DNA from: Nitrososphaerota archaeon
Lineage (GTDB): Archaea; Thermoproteota; Nitrososphaeria; Nitrososphaerales; Nitrosopumilaceae
Assembly (NCBI GenBank): GCA_016126025.1
Contig: JAEFDA010000060.1
Span: forward strand, 1 to 13,493
Direction of reading: 5' to 3'
DNA length: 13,493 nucleotides
Below the pieces are notes generated by a model. That model had not been told where the DNA came from and did not search any database. It saw nothing but the letters and a program-made list of their open reading frames with translations. Shown here piece by piece: positions 1 through 6,721 of this stretch; the stretch's first letter is position 1, and every line of letters begins with the position of its first letter. The position numbers were made by a program, and so were the translations under genes.

Positions 1-1
1 C

Positions 2-154
2 CGCAGCGCAGGCGCCGAATGGCGCCTGCCGGGGGCGCACAAACCGGGGCGCCGAAATCCCGCCGGCGGCGAGCCGGTGGGCGGACCCGGGGTGGACGGT
101 GCCGGCCGGAACGGGCCGGGGCCGCCCAATGCTGCCAAGTGCAATTACGCATAA
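2..154 (+). CDS. Possible 3' end of an upstream gene (weak)
   Basis: One frame is open from the left edge to a TAA at 152-154. It would encode about 50 residues of a Gly/Pro/Ala-rich tail ending in ...AAKCNYA. Third positions in this frame are almost all G or C, as in the real genes of the window, which mildly favours coding. The region is so GC-rich (about 82%) that stop codons are rare in every frame, so openness alone means little. No domain is recognisable. The same bases can fold into four consecutive hairpins, so a structured RNA is a real alternative. If coding, the product and start lie outside the window. Confidence 0.3.
   Translation, partial: RSAGAEWRLPGAHKPGRRNPAGGEPVGGPGVDGAGRNGPGPPNAAKCNYA
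8..128. other. GC-rich stretch with consecutive hairpins
   Basis: Four inverted repeats follow one another: 8-16/21-29 (9 bp perfect, GAAT loop), 34-38/49-53 (5 bp), 63-67/73-77 (5 bp) and 78-84/122-128 (7 bp), the last continued by 86-90/116-120 (5 bp). Packing of this kind suggests the 3' part of a structured RNA such as RNase P or SRP RNA. I could not find the diagnostic conserved motifs of either, and extreme GC content makes chance stems common. Strand and identity are undecided. Confidence 0.3.
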
Positions 155-163
155 ACTCTATGG

Positions 164-170
164 TAATATA
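164..170 (+). promoter_or_regulatory. TATA box of scpB
   Basis: TAATATA is centred 26 nt upstream of the ATG at 193, in otherwise GC-rich DNA. This spacing puts transcription start at about the start codon, which implies a leaderless mRNA. Confidence 0.6.
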
Positions 171-192
171 GCCGGGCCGGCATCCCACCCGC

Positions 193-741
193 ATGGCGAA
201 CACCAGAAACGAGGCGGAGGCGACTGCCAGGGTCGAGGCCGCCCTCTATGCGGCGGGCAGACCGTTGGGCATGGACGAGCTGGTGCGCGCCTCGGGCACA
301 TCCTCCAAGATCAAGACCGCCGAGATACTGGACGGGATAGCGCGGAGGACCCGCAGGGCGTTTACGGCGCTGGAGGTGGCCCGCCTTCCCGACGGCTCGC
401 ACGTGCTGCAGCTGAAGCCCGAGTACGCCATGACCGTCCGAAAGTTTGCCGCCAGACCCCTCCTGCCCCGGGCCACCCTCAAGACGCTCTCGTACATAGC
501 ATACATGCAGCCGGTCTCCTCCAAGCAGCTGGTGGAGACCCGGGGAAGCGGCGTATACGCGCACATAAAGGAGCTGAGCCGCATGGAGTTCATAACGCAC
601 CAAGACGCCGGCCGCCACAAGATATACACCACCACCGAGAAGTTCGGCAAGTACTTTGGGACGCCCGGCGATGCGGAGGACATCAAGAAGCACCTCTTTG
701 CCAAGCTGAAGAAGAGCCCAGGTCCGCAGACCACGCTTTAA
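193..741 (+). CDS. scpB: Segregation and condensation protein B (ScpB)
   Basis: This 182-residue protein matches the ScpB family, the winged-helix kleisin-associated subunit that works with SMC and ScpA in chromosome condensation and segregation in the cytoplasm. Two winged-helix units are expected at about residues 8-80 and 88-150. The clearest family signature is around residues 94-132, where the pattern LSYIAYMQPVSSKQL...RGSGVYAHIKEL matches the conserved second helix-turn-helix and its RG motif. Length is typical. The ATG at 193 is chosen because a TATA box lies 26 nt upstream and no ribosome binding site is needed. The stop overlaps the TATA box of the downstream ribosomal gene. No scpA or smc is visible in the window. 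Confidence 0.88.
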   Translation: MANTRNEAEATARVEAALYAAGRPLGMDELVRASGTSSKIKTAEILDGIARRTRRAFTALEVARLPDGSHVLQLKPEYAMTVRKFAARPLLPRATLKTLSYIAYMQPVSSKQLVETRGSGVYAHIKELSRMEFITHQDAGRHKIYTTTEKFGKYFGTPGDAEDIKKHLFAKLKKSPGPQTTL

Positions 742-745
742 ATTA
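737..745 (+). promoter_or_regulatory. TATA box of rps8e
   Basis: TTTAAATTA is centred 26 nt upstream of the ATG at 767 and covers the stop codon of scpB. It gives the ribosomal gene its own leaderless transcript. Confidence 0.7.
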
Positions 746-766
746 GAGGCCAGGGATATCCGCCCC

Positions 767-1159
767 ATGCGAAAGACTGTGGAGAACCTGGCGGTAAGCA
801 AGGTTACCGGCGGCAGGCGGCATCCTCTGCGGATTCGGCGCAAGTACGAGATGGACCGCTACCCCAACGAGGCGCTGGCCCGGGACGAACAGGTGACAGT
901 TACACGACGCATCCGGGGGAACCACTCCAAGACGGCCCTCAAGACGGCCGAGTTTGTCAACCTGGCGGCGGCCGGCAAGAAGGTCGTCAGATCAAAGATA
1001 CTCAAGGTATTGGACAATCCCACCAACAACGACTACAGGCGTCGGGGGGTCATAACTCGCGGCGCCCTCTTGGAGACGGCCGAAGGCGTGTGCCGGGTGG
1101 TCTCCAGACCCGGGCAGGACGGGGTCGTGAACGCGGTCCTCACCGAACAGGATAATTAG
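767..1159 (+). CDS. rps8e: 30S ribosomal protein S8e
   Basis: A 130-residue basic protein of the archaeal/eukaryotic S8e family, a component of the small ribosomal subunit. Family signatures are the N-terminal KVTGGRRHPLRIRRKYEM region (residues 12-29), the central DNPTNNDYRRRGVITRGALLE segment (about 82-102, read in two parts), and the C-terminal VVSRPGQDGVVNAVL (about 111-125), which corresponds to the conserved TSRPGQDG block. Length fits the short archaeal form, which lacks the eukaryotic insertions. The start at 767 is supported by the TATA box 26 nt upstream. The gene has no bacterial homologue, so it firmly marks the window as archaeal. Confidence 0.95.
   Translation: MRKTVENLAVSKVTGGRRHPLRIRRKYEMDRYPNEALARDEQVTVTRRIRGNHSKTALKTAEFVNLAAAGKKVVRSKILKVLDNPTNNDYRRRGVITRGALLETAEGVCRVVSRPGQDGVVNAVLTEQDN
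1152..1158 (+). promoter_or_regulatory. TATA box of nadX
   Basis: ATAATTA lies inside the last codons of rps8e and is centred 27 nt upstream of the TTG at 1182. It supports both a separate transcript and the TTG start. Confidence 0.6.
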
Positions 1160-1181
1160 CGCCCAGAACAACGCCAATGTA

Positions 1182-1994
1182 TTGAAGAGAGTAGCTCTGC
1201 TGGGCTGCGGGTATATAGGCACGCAACTGGCCTTGGCGGTGGACTCGGGGCGCATCCCAGCCCGGCTGGAGCGCGTCTACGACGCATCCGAGGAGGCGGC
1301 CCGGGTCCTGGTCTCCAAGCTGGACTCCAAGCCGCAGATAACCGAAAATCCGCACCTGCTCTCGTACCCACCGGTGGACATAGTGGCGGAGGCCGCCTCC
1401 CAGGGAGCCGTTCGGGAGGTGGCTCTAAGCGTCCTGCAGAACCGGCGGGACCTGATGGTGATGAGTGTGGGGGCCTTCATGGACGAGGCCGTCCGGGAGG
1501 TACTCGAGGAGGCCTGCGTGGACTACCAAGCCAGGATATACCTGCCCTCCGGTGCCGCGGGCGGGCTGGACGCCATATCCGCCGCCCGCCGCGAGATAGA
1601 ACACATCAGCATAACCACCACGAAGAACCCGGCCTCGCTGCGCGGGGCCCCGCACTTTGAGATGGAGGGCATGGACGCGGACTCGATAACCGAGCGCACC
1701 ATACTGTACAGCGGGGGCGCCGCCGAGGCGGTCAGGAGGTTTCCGGCCAACGCCAACGTTGCCGGGGCCGTATCTATGGCGGCGGGCAGGGAGGCCGAGG
1801 TTGTGGTGGTGGCTGACCCGGACACCAAATCCAACACCCACACCATACGGGTCCGGGGTGGCTTCGGCTCCATGGAATTTAAGACCAATAACGTGCCGGA
1901 GCCGTCCAATCCACGCACCAGCCGGCTGGCGGCGCTCTCGGCCGTCCGCACCCTGTACAACTACTGCGCAGGCGGCGTCAAGACCGGCAGTTAA
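1182..1994 (+). CDS. nadX: L-aspartate dehydrogenase (NadX)
   Basis: A 270-residue NAD(P)-dependent aspartate dehydrogenase. It oxidises L-aspartate to iminoaspartate, the substrate of quinolinate synthase, in the cytoplasm. An N-terminal Rossmann fold shows LLGCGYIG (residues 6-13). AEAASQGAVRE (69-79) and PSGAAGGLDAI (122-132) follow the family pattern, and the catalytic region holds FPANANVA (187-194), the candidate catalytic H220 in SNTHTI, and NPRTS (243-247). It is somewhat longer than the 235-240 residues usual for the family. The start is TTG: the nearby ATG at 1177 is out of frame and soon meets a stop, while the TATA box sits 27 nt before the TTG. Immediately upstream of nadA, which uses its product. 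Confidence 0.9.
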   Translation: MKRVALLGCGYIGTQLALAVDSGRIPARLERVYDASEEAARVLVSKLDSKPQITENPHLLSYPPVDIVAEAASQGAVREVALSVLQNRRDLMVMSVGAFMDEAVREVLEEACVDYQARIYLPSGAAGGLDAISAARREIEHISITTTKNPASLRGAPHFEMEGMDADSITERTILYSGGAAEAVRRFPANANVAGAVSMAAGREAEVVVVADPDTKSNTHTIRVRGGFGSMEFKTNNVPEPSNPRTSRLAALSAVRTLYNYCAGGVKTGS

Positions 1995-2013
1995 ACGCCG
2001 CTCTAGAGACCAA

Positions 2014-2030
2014 GCGGCAAAAATCGCCGC
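2014..2030. other. Small hairpin between nadX and nadA
   Basis: GCGGC (2014-2018) and GCCGC (2026-2030) flank an A-rich loop, giving a 5-bp hairpin 20 nt after the nadX stop. No T-tract follows on the + strand, so it is not a convincing terminator for nadX. Confidence 0.25.
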
Positions 2031-2072
2031 CATCTACCACATATTGTCGGTAACCGGCATACCAACACTCCG

Positions 2073-2080
2073 TTTAAATT
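2073..2080 (+). promoter_or_regulatory. TATA box of nadA
   Basis: TTTAAATT is centred about 28 nt upstream of the ATG at 2105. It suggests nadA is transcribed separately from nadX as a leaderless or nearly leaderless mRNA. Confidence 0.65.
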
Positions 2081-2104
2081 CGATATGGGCCCTAATGCCA
2101 GATT

Positions 2105-3058
2105 ATGCAGTTGCAGGTGGAGGATATGACCGACCAGATCAGGCGGCTCAAGGAAGAGAAGGATGCCGTCATCTTGGCCCACAACTACCAGGTACCTGAG
2201 GTACAGAACGTAGCAGACATTGTAGGGGACTCGCTCAACCTCTCCCGGCAGGCGGCCAAGGTTCCCCAAAAAGTGATAGTCTTCTGCGGAGTGCATTTCA
2301 TGGCCGAGACGGCGGCCATAATAAGCCCCCAAAAGCGGGTGCTGATACCCGACGTGGAGGCGGGCTGCTCGCTCTCAGACTCAATAACCGTCGAGGAGCT
2401 GAGGGAGTGGAAGGCCGAGCATCCCGGGGCCGTGGCGGTGGGGTACGTGAACACCACCGCGGAGATAAAGGCGGAGCTGGACTACTGTTGCACCTCCTCC
2501 AACGCCGTCAGCGTGGTGCAGGCCATACCCCCGAACAGGGAGATACTCTTCCTGCCTGACATGTTCTTGGGATCGTACGTGTCCAAGATGACCGGCCGGA
2601 AGAACATGCGCATCTGGGCCGGCGAGTGCCACGTTCATGCCGGAATAAGCGCCCAGGACATCGACAAGAAAATAAGATCTATGAAGGATGCCGAGTTCGT
2701 AATACACCCCGAGTGTAGTTGCACCACCCCTATGCTGTATGACCTAGCTTCGGGCAGCTACCGCGACAGGCCCGTCTCTGTACTATCTACCGAGGGGATG
2801 ATGCGCCACGTGGCCCAGTCGGGATCGAAGAGCTTCGTGATAGCGACCGAGACTGGAATACTGTACCGCATGAGGCGACAGAACCCCCAAAAGACGTTCG
2901 TGGCCGCCTCCGACAGGGCCGAGTGCCAATACATGAAGATGATCACGCTAGAGAAGGTGTACCGCTCCCTTGCCGAGGGCAGGTACCACGTGACGGTAAA
3001 GCCCAACATAGCCGCCAAGGCGCGCAGGGCGATAGACAGGATGCTTGCCATAAGCTGA
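2105..3058 (+). CDS. nadA: Quinolinate synthase A (NadA)
   Basis: A 317-residue [4Fe-4S] quinolinate synthase. It condenses iminoaspartate with dihydroxyacetone phosphate to make quinolinate, the second step of NAD synthesis from aspartate. The three-fold pseudo-repeat is intact: AVILAHNYQVPEVQ (residues 21-34), FCGVHFMAETA (60-70), the WAGECHVHAGI block (171-181) and HPECSCTTPM (201-210). Likely cluster ligands are C88 (AGCSLSDS), C175 (GECHVH) and C274 (AECQYMK). The start at 2105 is favoured by the TATA box about 28 nt upstream; an in-frame ATG at 2126 is the alternative. nadX lies upstream. The third gene of the pathway, nadC, is absent here, and a gene-free gap follows instead. Confidence 0.95.
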   Translation: MQLQVEDMTDQIRRLKEEKDAVILAHNYQVPEVQNVADIVGDSLNLSRQAAKVPQKVIVFCGVHFMAETAAIISPQKRVLIPDVEAGCSLSDSITVEELREWKAEHPGAVAVGYVNTTAEIKAELDYCCTSSNAVSVVQAIPPNREILFLPDMFLGSYVSKMTGRKNMRIWAGECHVHAGISAQDIDKKIRSMKDAEFVIHPECSCTTPMLYDLASGSYRDRPVSVLSTEGMMRHVAQSGSKSFVIATETGILYRMRRQNPQKTFVAASDRAECQYMKMITLEKVYRSLAEGRYHVTVKPNIAAKARRAIDRMLAIS

Positions 3059-3084
3059 GTCGGGCGTGCGGCGCACCGGATGGT

Positions 3085-3124
3085 CCACCATATTCGAGCG
3101 CTCTGCCGGCCGCCGGTGGTTTTT
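3085..3124 (+). terminator. Putative terminator after nadA
   Basis: CCACC (3085-3089) and GGTGG (3115-3119) could pair around the small palindrome GAGCGCTC (3096-3103). They are followed directly by TTTTT at 3120-3124, starting 62 nt after the nadA stop. Archaeal termination relies mainly on the T-tract, which is present. The stem is weak. Confidence 0.4.
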
Positions 3125-3657
3125 GGGGCGCTTCCGGCCAATGACCTACAGAAACTCGTCCACCGTAGTTCAAAGGCATGATATCGAAATCTAATGTTGC
3201 ACACATGGAGCAGCACGGTGTTTGATTCAGCGCTGTCATGCAAACTTTGCCAGTGCCCGCCCACAGCCATGAAACAAGGAGAAGCGCCTGCGCGTGACCA
3301 TAACGCAGTGGTGGCATGACGGCGCCGGTGCGTTCAGAAAGGGCGCATCCGATTAGCAATGGCAGACAGCGGCATTCGACTGTTCCACAGAACAGCATAG
3401 AAAATCACCCCACAATCTGTTACCCACTTAATCGCATTCTGGACGCGGCCTCGATTCGTCTGGTTTCTGCGCGATATGTTGAATTTTCCATACATATTGC
3501 TTAATTTAACGCCAGTAATTCATCATCCCACCATACAGCCGTCTGCACCATTATCATTTGGACATTGCAGTAATTTGCCGGAGTGGTGCGCCGAATGATT
3601 GGCAAAGCCACCCAAATTGGACGGCACTTCGCTCAATGCGGAATTTAATACGCATGT

Positions 3658-3696
3658 CATAATCTAGATTATGTGATAAATTGTATCAAAATTTAT
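3658..3696. repeat. 16-bp perfect palindrome plus adjacent inverted repeat
   Basis: CATAATCTAGATTATG at 3658-3673 is a perfect 16-bp palindrome. Two bases later, ATAAATT (3676-3682) and AATTTAT (3690-3696) form a second inverted repeat with a 7-nt spacer. Both lie in the most AT-rich part of the gap. They look like operator half-sites for a dimeric DNA-binding protein. No promoter with a start codon at the expected distance is evident beside them. Confidence 0.5.
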
Positions 3697-3792
3697 GAGT
3701 ATTCTTCCGCATGTTAGCCGCCCCTAGAGCTTATCATTTCGATGAGTCTGGAAATGTTGCTTTTTGGATATTTCCGCTGTGTGTTCACATGC

Positions 3793-3818
3793 CCACTAGT
3801 GCGACTGGCCACCAGTGG
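3793..3818. repeat. Inverted repeat (hairpin)
   Basis: CCACTAGTG (3793-3801) pairs with CACCAGTGG (3810-3818) with one mismatch around an 8-nt loop. It is followed 77 nt later by a smaller stem, CCGCCT/AGGCGG (3895-3900/3907-3912, 6-nt loop). Whether these belong to a transcript is unknown. Confidence 0.35.
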
Positions 3819-4244
3819 ACGCTCTTCCCACTTCGCACCTCACCGCTGCGGTGCTGTACATGCTCCTAAAACCGATGGCATGCTGTGTGATCCGCCGCCT
3901 TTTGTTAGGCGGTACCAACGGGGATACCTGCCTCACCGCCGCTCTTGCCCTCATGTCGGGCTGCGGACCCTCCAAACCGCGTCGGCATGCCAACGCCCCC
4001 GAGCCGGCGTTCGGATGAGTGGCAGACATGGGCCGGCCACAGCAACCACCGGCACTCCTACATAGGGGCCATGCGCCAAGGTCAGATCCGGAGGGCCGAC
4101 CGGTTCGTTTTGGCCCACCATTTTGGCTATCTTGGTTTTTAGTGTACTGTTTTATGTGATATATTTTGCTAAATATTTTAAGAATAAGGATATAGTGGCG
4201 GGTCCTCCGAAACATGCTGGCGCGGCCAAAGTGCGGCCAAAAAG

Positions 4245-4250
4245 TTTTAA
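4245..4250 (+). promoter_or_regulatory. TATA box of the mutase small subunit
   Basis: TTTTAA is centred about 26 nt upstream of the ATG at 4274. It settles the start codon, because the longer open frame beginning at 4214 would place this TATA box inside the gene. Confidence 0.65.
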
Positions 4251-4273
4251 GAGAATGCGGTGCACGCCGCAAC

Positions 4274-4681
4274 ATGTCCAGAAGCATCAAGGTGCTGGTA
4301 GCAAAGCTGGGACTGGACGGCCATGATCGCGGCGCCCTGGTGCTGTGCCGGGCGTTCCGGGACGCCGGCATGGAGGTGATATACTCAGGGCTGTTCGCAA
4401 CCCCCGACAGGGTAGCCCAGATGGCCGAGGACGAGGATGTCGATGCGGTGGCCATGAGTCTGCTGAACGGCGCCCACAACACGCTGTTCCCCAGGGTGGT
4501 CTCCAAGATCAAGGAGAAAAACCTAAACGACGTGCTAGTGGTGGGCGGCGGCGTCATACCACAGGCCGACCACAAGGGGCTGATGGAGTCTGGCGTGGAC
4601 GGAGTCTTCGGACCGGGCACCCCACTATCCAACATAATAGAGCACATAGAGAATGGCGTATCAAAGTTGAGAAAAATATGA
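4274..4681 (+). CDS. mcmA2: Methylmalonyl-CoA mutase, cobalamin-binding small subunit
   Basis: A 135-residue stand-alone B12-binding domain of methylmalonyl-CoA mutase. The base-off/His-on motif DxHxxG is intact as D15-G-H17-D-R-G20, with H17 as the expected lower cobalt ligand. AMSLLNGAH (about residues 60-68) and the glycine-rich VVGGGVIP are the other cofactor-contacting blocks. Length matches small subunits that pair with a separate catalytic subunit, which is not in this window. In ammonia-oxidising archaea this enzyme interconverts methylmalonyl-CoA and succinyl-CoA in the 3-hydroxypropionate/4-hydroxybutyrate cycle; that role is inferred. The start at 4274 is preferred over 4214 because the TATA box is 26 nt upstream and the conserved fold begins at IKVLVAKLGLDGHD. 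Its stop is 3 nt from the convergent ilvC stop. Confidence 0.92.
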   Translation: MSRSIKVLVAKLGLDGHDRGALVLCRAFRDAGMEVIYSGLFATPDRVAQMAEDEDVDAVAMSLLNGAHNTLFPRVVSKIKEKNLNDVLVVGGGVIPQADHKGLMESGVDGVFGPGTPLSNIIEHIENGVSKLRKI

Positions 4682-4684
4682 TGG

Positions 4685-5683
4685 CTACTCGGTGGAGTCG
4701 GGCCACATCATCTTGCGCATGCGGCGGCCCACCTGCTCTATCTGGTGGCTCTCCATCTGCTTGATGTACCGGTCAAAGGAGTTGCGGCCGTTCTTCTTGT
4801 AGTCGCTTACCCATTCCTCGTTGAATGTGCCGTTCTGTATCATGTCCAGCACCCTCTTCATGTTGGCCTTGGTCTGGGCATCCATTACCATAGGCCCCCG
4901 GGTCAGGCCGCCGTATCTGGCCGTCTCGCTGACGCGGTTCCACATGCCGTTGATGCCGTAGCGCTGGATCATGTCCACTATGAGCTTCAGCTCGTGGAGC
5001 ACCTCAAAGTAGGCGATCTCGGGCTGGTAGCCGGCCTCCACCAGCGTCTCAAAGGCGTTGGTCACCATGGAGGCCGCTCCGCCGCACAGGTCCGCCTGCT
5101 CGCCGAACCAGTCTGTCTCCACCTCCTCTTGGAAGGTGGTCTTGATGAGTCCCGCCCGGGCGCTGCCTATGGCCTTGCCGATTGCCAGGGTGCGGTCCCA
5201 AGCGGAACCGGTGTGGTCTTGGTGCACGGCTACTATCGACGGCGTGCCAAAGCCCTGCAGGTACGTCTCGCGCACCTTGGAGCCGGGCCCCTTGGGGGCG
5301 ACCATTATGATGTCGATGTCTTTGGGGGACTCGATCCACTTCCAGTGGACGGCCGCGGCGTGGGAGAACGAGAGTGCCTTGTTCTCAGCCAGGTGGGGGG
5401 CTATGTCGCTCCGGTACACGTCGGCCTGGACCATATCCGGTATCAGGACGTGTATGATATCTGCCCGGCCGCACGCCTCGGCGGTCTCAAGGACCGTGTG
5501 GCCGTCGGCCTGGGCCCTAGACCAGCTGGCGCCGCCCTTCTTGAGGCCCACCACCACGTTCAGCCCGGAGTCCTTCATGTTGTTGGCCTGCGCGTCCCCC
5601 TGGATGCCGTACCCCAGAACCGCCACGGTCTGGTCCCGTATCGGGTCAAGAGAGATGTCATCGTCTTTCCATGTCTGTGCCAT
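4685..5683 (-). CDS. ilvC: Ketol-acid reductoisomerase (class I)
   Basis: A 332-residue class I ketol-acid reductoisomerase, which converts acetolactate or acetohydroxybutyrate to the dihydroxy acids of valine, leucine and isoleucine synthesis. The N-terminal Rossmann domain shows GYGIQG (residues 24-29). The all-alpha catalytic domain has the expected residues: H108 (FSHAAAVH), K131 (VAPKGPG), D191 and E195 (ETDWFGEQADLCGG), E227, E231 (FEVLHELKLI) and the SETARYG motif (252-258). Two departures stand out. D30 follows the glycine motif where histidine is usual, and the specificity loop GLKKGGASWSRA has glycine where a phosphate-binding serine is common; cofactor preference may therefore differ. 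Start ATG at 5683 with a TATA box about 26 nt upstream. Convergent with mcmA2 and divergent from the DsbA gene. Confidence 0.95.
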   Translation of the reverse strand: MAQTWKDDDISLDPIRDQTVAVLGYGIQGDAQANNMKDSGLNVVVGLKKGGASWSRAQADGHTVLETAEACGRADIIHVLIPDMVQADVYRSDIAPHLAENKALSFSHAAAVHWKWIESPKDIDIIMVAPKGPGSKVRETYLQGFGTPSIVAVHQDHTGSAWDRTLAIGKAIGSARAGLIKTTFQEEVETDWFGEQADLCGGAASMVTNAFETLVEAGYQPEIAYFEVLHELKLIVDMIQRYGINGMWNRVSETARYGGLTRGPMVMDAQTKANMKRVLDMIQNGTFNEEWVSDYKKNGRNSFDRYIKQMESHQIEQVGRRMRKMMWPDSTE

Positions 5684-5705
5684 GGCTTGGCCGCCGCAAG
5701 GTTAC

Positions 5706-5713
5706 AATATTAA
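5706..5713 (-). promoter_or_regulatory. TATA box of ilvC
   Basis: Read on the minus strand this is TTAATATT, centred about 26 nt upstream of the ilvC ATG at 5683. The mRNA is probably leaderless. Confidence 0.65.
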
Positions 5714-5829
5714 CCAATACGGAAGCGCCGGTCGGCACCGTATCGGAGCGGACCGCCGAACACATTCCGCACGGCATACGCCACTGTTCCGCTCCCGGAT
5801 CCTATGTGTATGCACCCTACGGAAGCCGC

Positions 5830-5836
5830 TATATAA
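5830..5836 (+). promoter_or_regulatory. TATA box of the DsbA-like gene
   Basis: TATATAA is centred 22 nt upstream of the ATG at 5855, slightly closer than for the other genes here. A TTG at 5858 would be at 25 nt, so the exact start could be one codon later. Confidence 0.6.
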
Positions 5837-5854
5837 CCAGCCTCCGCACGCGGT

Positions 5855-6556
5855 ATGTTGGTCTCCAGAACCGTCATGATCGGCGGGATAGCCGCCGCGG
5901 CCGTCTGCGCCGCGATCGCCGCCTCGTTCGCGCTAAACCCCCAAGAGGCGCCGGAGGATGCGGGGACTCAGCTGTCTGACGCGCCGGCGGCCCCGCCAGA
6001 GGTCATCTCCCTGCTTCTGGACAACGGGTACCCGCCACTGGGGGACGAGGATGCCCCCATCACGCTGGTCGAGTTCGGCGACTACCAGTGCCACTTCTGC
6101 AACGTCTTCTTCCACAACACAGAGGACGACATCATATCCAACTATGTGGATTCTGGTCTGGTCAAGATGGTCTTCAGGGACTTTACCATAATAGGCCCCG
6201 ACTCCATAACCGCCGCCCACGGAGCCAGGTGCGCCGAAGAGCAGGGACTCTTCTGGGAGTACCACGATGCGGTATACTCGCGCTGGGACGGCGAGAACAC
6301 CGGCTGGGCATCCCTGGAGAACCTCCACACGTACGCCGGCGAGGCAGGGCTGGACGTGCAGGCATGGTCCGAATGCATGGATGCGGGCGAGCACTACGAC
6401 TTGGTGTCGGCCAGCACCCAAGATGCCCGAAGCCTGGGCCTGGGCGGAACGCCGGCCTTCTTTGTCATATCTCCCAGCGGCGTGGTCCTAAAAATACAGG
6501 GGGCGCAGCCCTTTGAGGTCTTCGAACGCGTCTTCGAGGAGACGCGTGGGACCTAG
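5855..6556 (+). CDS. DsbA-like thiol-disulfide oxidoreductase
   Basis: A 233-residue thioredoxin-fold protein of the DsbA/DSBA-like family. Residues about 7-27 form a hydrophobic alanine-rich segment after a short Arg-containing N-terminus, so it is either a signal peptide or a membrane anchor, followed by a Pro/Ala-rich linker to about residue 50. The catalytic domain begins at about residue 63 with APITLVEFGDYQCHFCNVFF; the active site is C79-H-F-C82. The cis-proline loop is GGTPAFFV (197-204), with P200. Two further cysteines, C126 and C174, may form a structural disulfide. It probably catalyses disulfide formation or isomerisation outside the membrane; the substrate is unknown. Divergent from ilvC with its own promoter. 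Start could also be TTG 5858 or ATG 5876. Confidence 0.88.
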   Translation: MLVSRTVMIGGIAAAAVCAAIAASFALNPQEAPEDAGTQLSDAPAAPPEVISLLLDNGYPPLGDEDAPITLVEFGDYQCHFCNVFFHNTEDDIISNYVDSGLVKMVFRDFTIIGPDSITAAHGARCAEEQGLFWEYHDAVYSRWDGENTGWASLENLHTYAGEAGLDVQAWSECMDAGEHYDLVSASTQDARSLGLGGTPAFFVISPSGVVLKIQGAQPFEVFERVFEETRGT

Positions 6557-6721
6557 AGTCCACACAGCAAACTAACCGGTTTGGCCGGGGCCCGCCGCTT
6601 CGCCGTCGCCCGGCATTATACGCACATATGCTCCGCCTCTGGCCGGGTAGCGGCTTCACTGAGAGTACTTCAAACCACCATGGCGCCACACCAACGAACC
6701 GCCCGGCATGTCCATGAAACG

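Larger units (their letters stand above)
3059..4273. other. Long gap without a convincing gene
   Basis: About 1.2 kb separates nadA from the mutase subunit in a window where genes otherwise nearly touch. Open frames here have mixed base use, no recognisable domains and no TATA box at the usual distance, so I call none of them. G+C is uneven: about 23% around 3641-3700 and about 27% at 4141-4200, against the GC-rich genes on both sides. It contains a 16-bp perfect palindrome with an adjacent inverted repeat (3658-3696), a 9-bp hairpin with one mismatch (3793-3818), a 6-bp hairpin (3895-3912) and a T-tract (4136-4140). It may hold regulatory DNA, an unrecognised RNA or the decayed remains of a gene. 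No tRNA T-loop signature was found on either strand. Confidence 0.55.

Noticed and set aside
3742..4065. 107-residue frame in the long gap
   Set aside because: No TATA box 22-28 nt upstream, mixed codon use, a His/Arg/Pro-rich sequence without domain features, and hairpins lying within it.
4214..4273. 20-codon N-terminal extension of the mutase subunit
   Set aside because: It contains the TATA box that matches the ATG at 4274 and has no similarity to the conserved domain start.
3059..4273. tRNA gene in the gap
   Set aside because: I found no GGTTCRANTCC-type T-loop or its complement on either strand, nor a matching acceptor stem.
4123..4326. Frame with a hydrophobic N-terminus (LAILVFSVLFYVIYFAKYF) followed by a charged tail, before mcmA2
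   Set aside because: It resembles a one-span membrane protein, but the hydrophobic residues come from a T-rich stretch. There is no TATA box at the usual distance from the TTG, and it runs out of frame into mcmA2 and its promoter.
4745..5713. 322-residue + strand frame opposite ilvC
   Set aside because: Antisense shadow of a clearly conserved gene; no recognisable motif.
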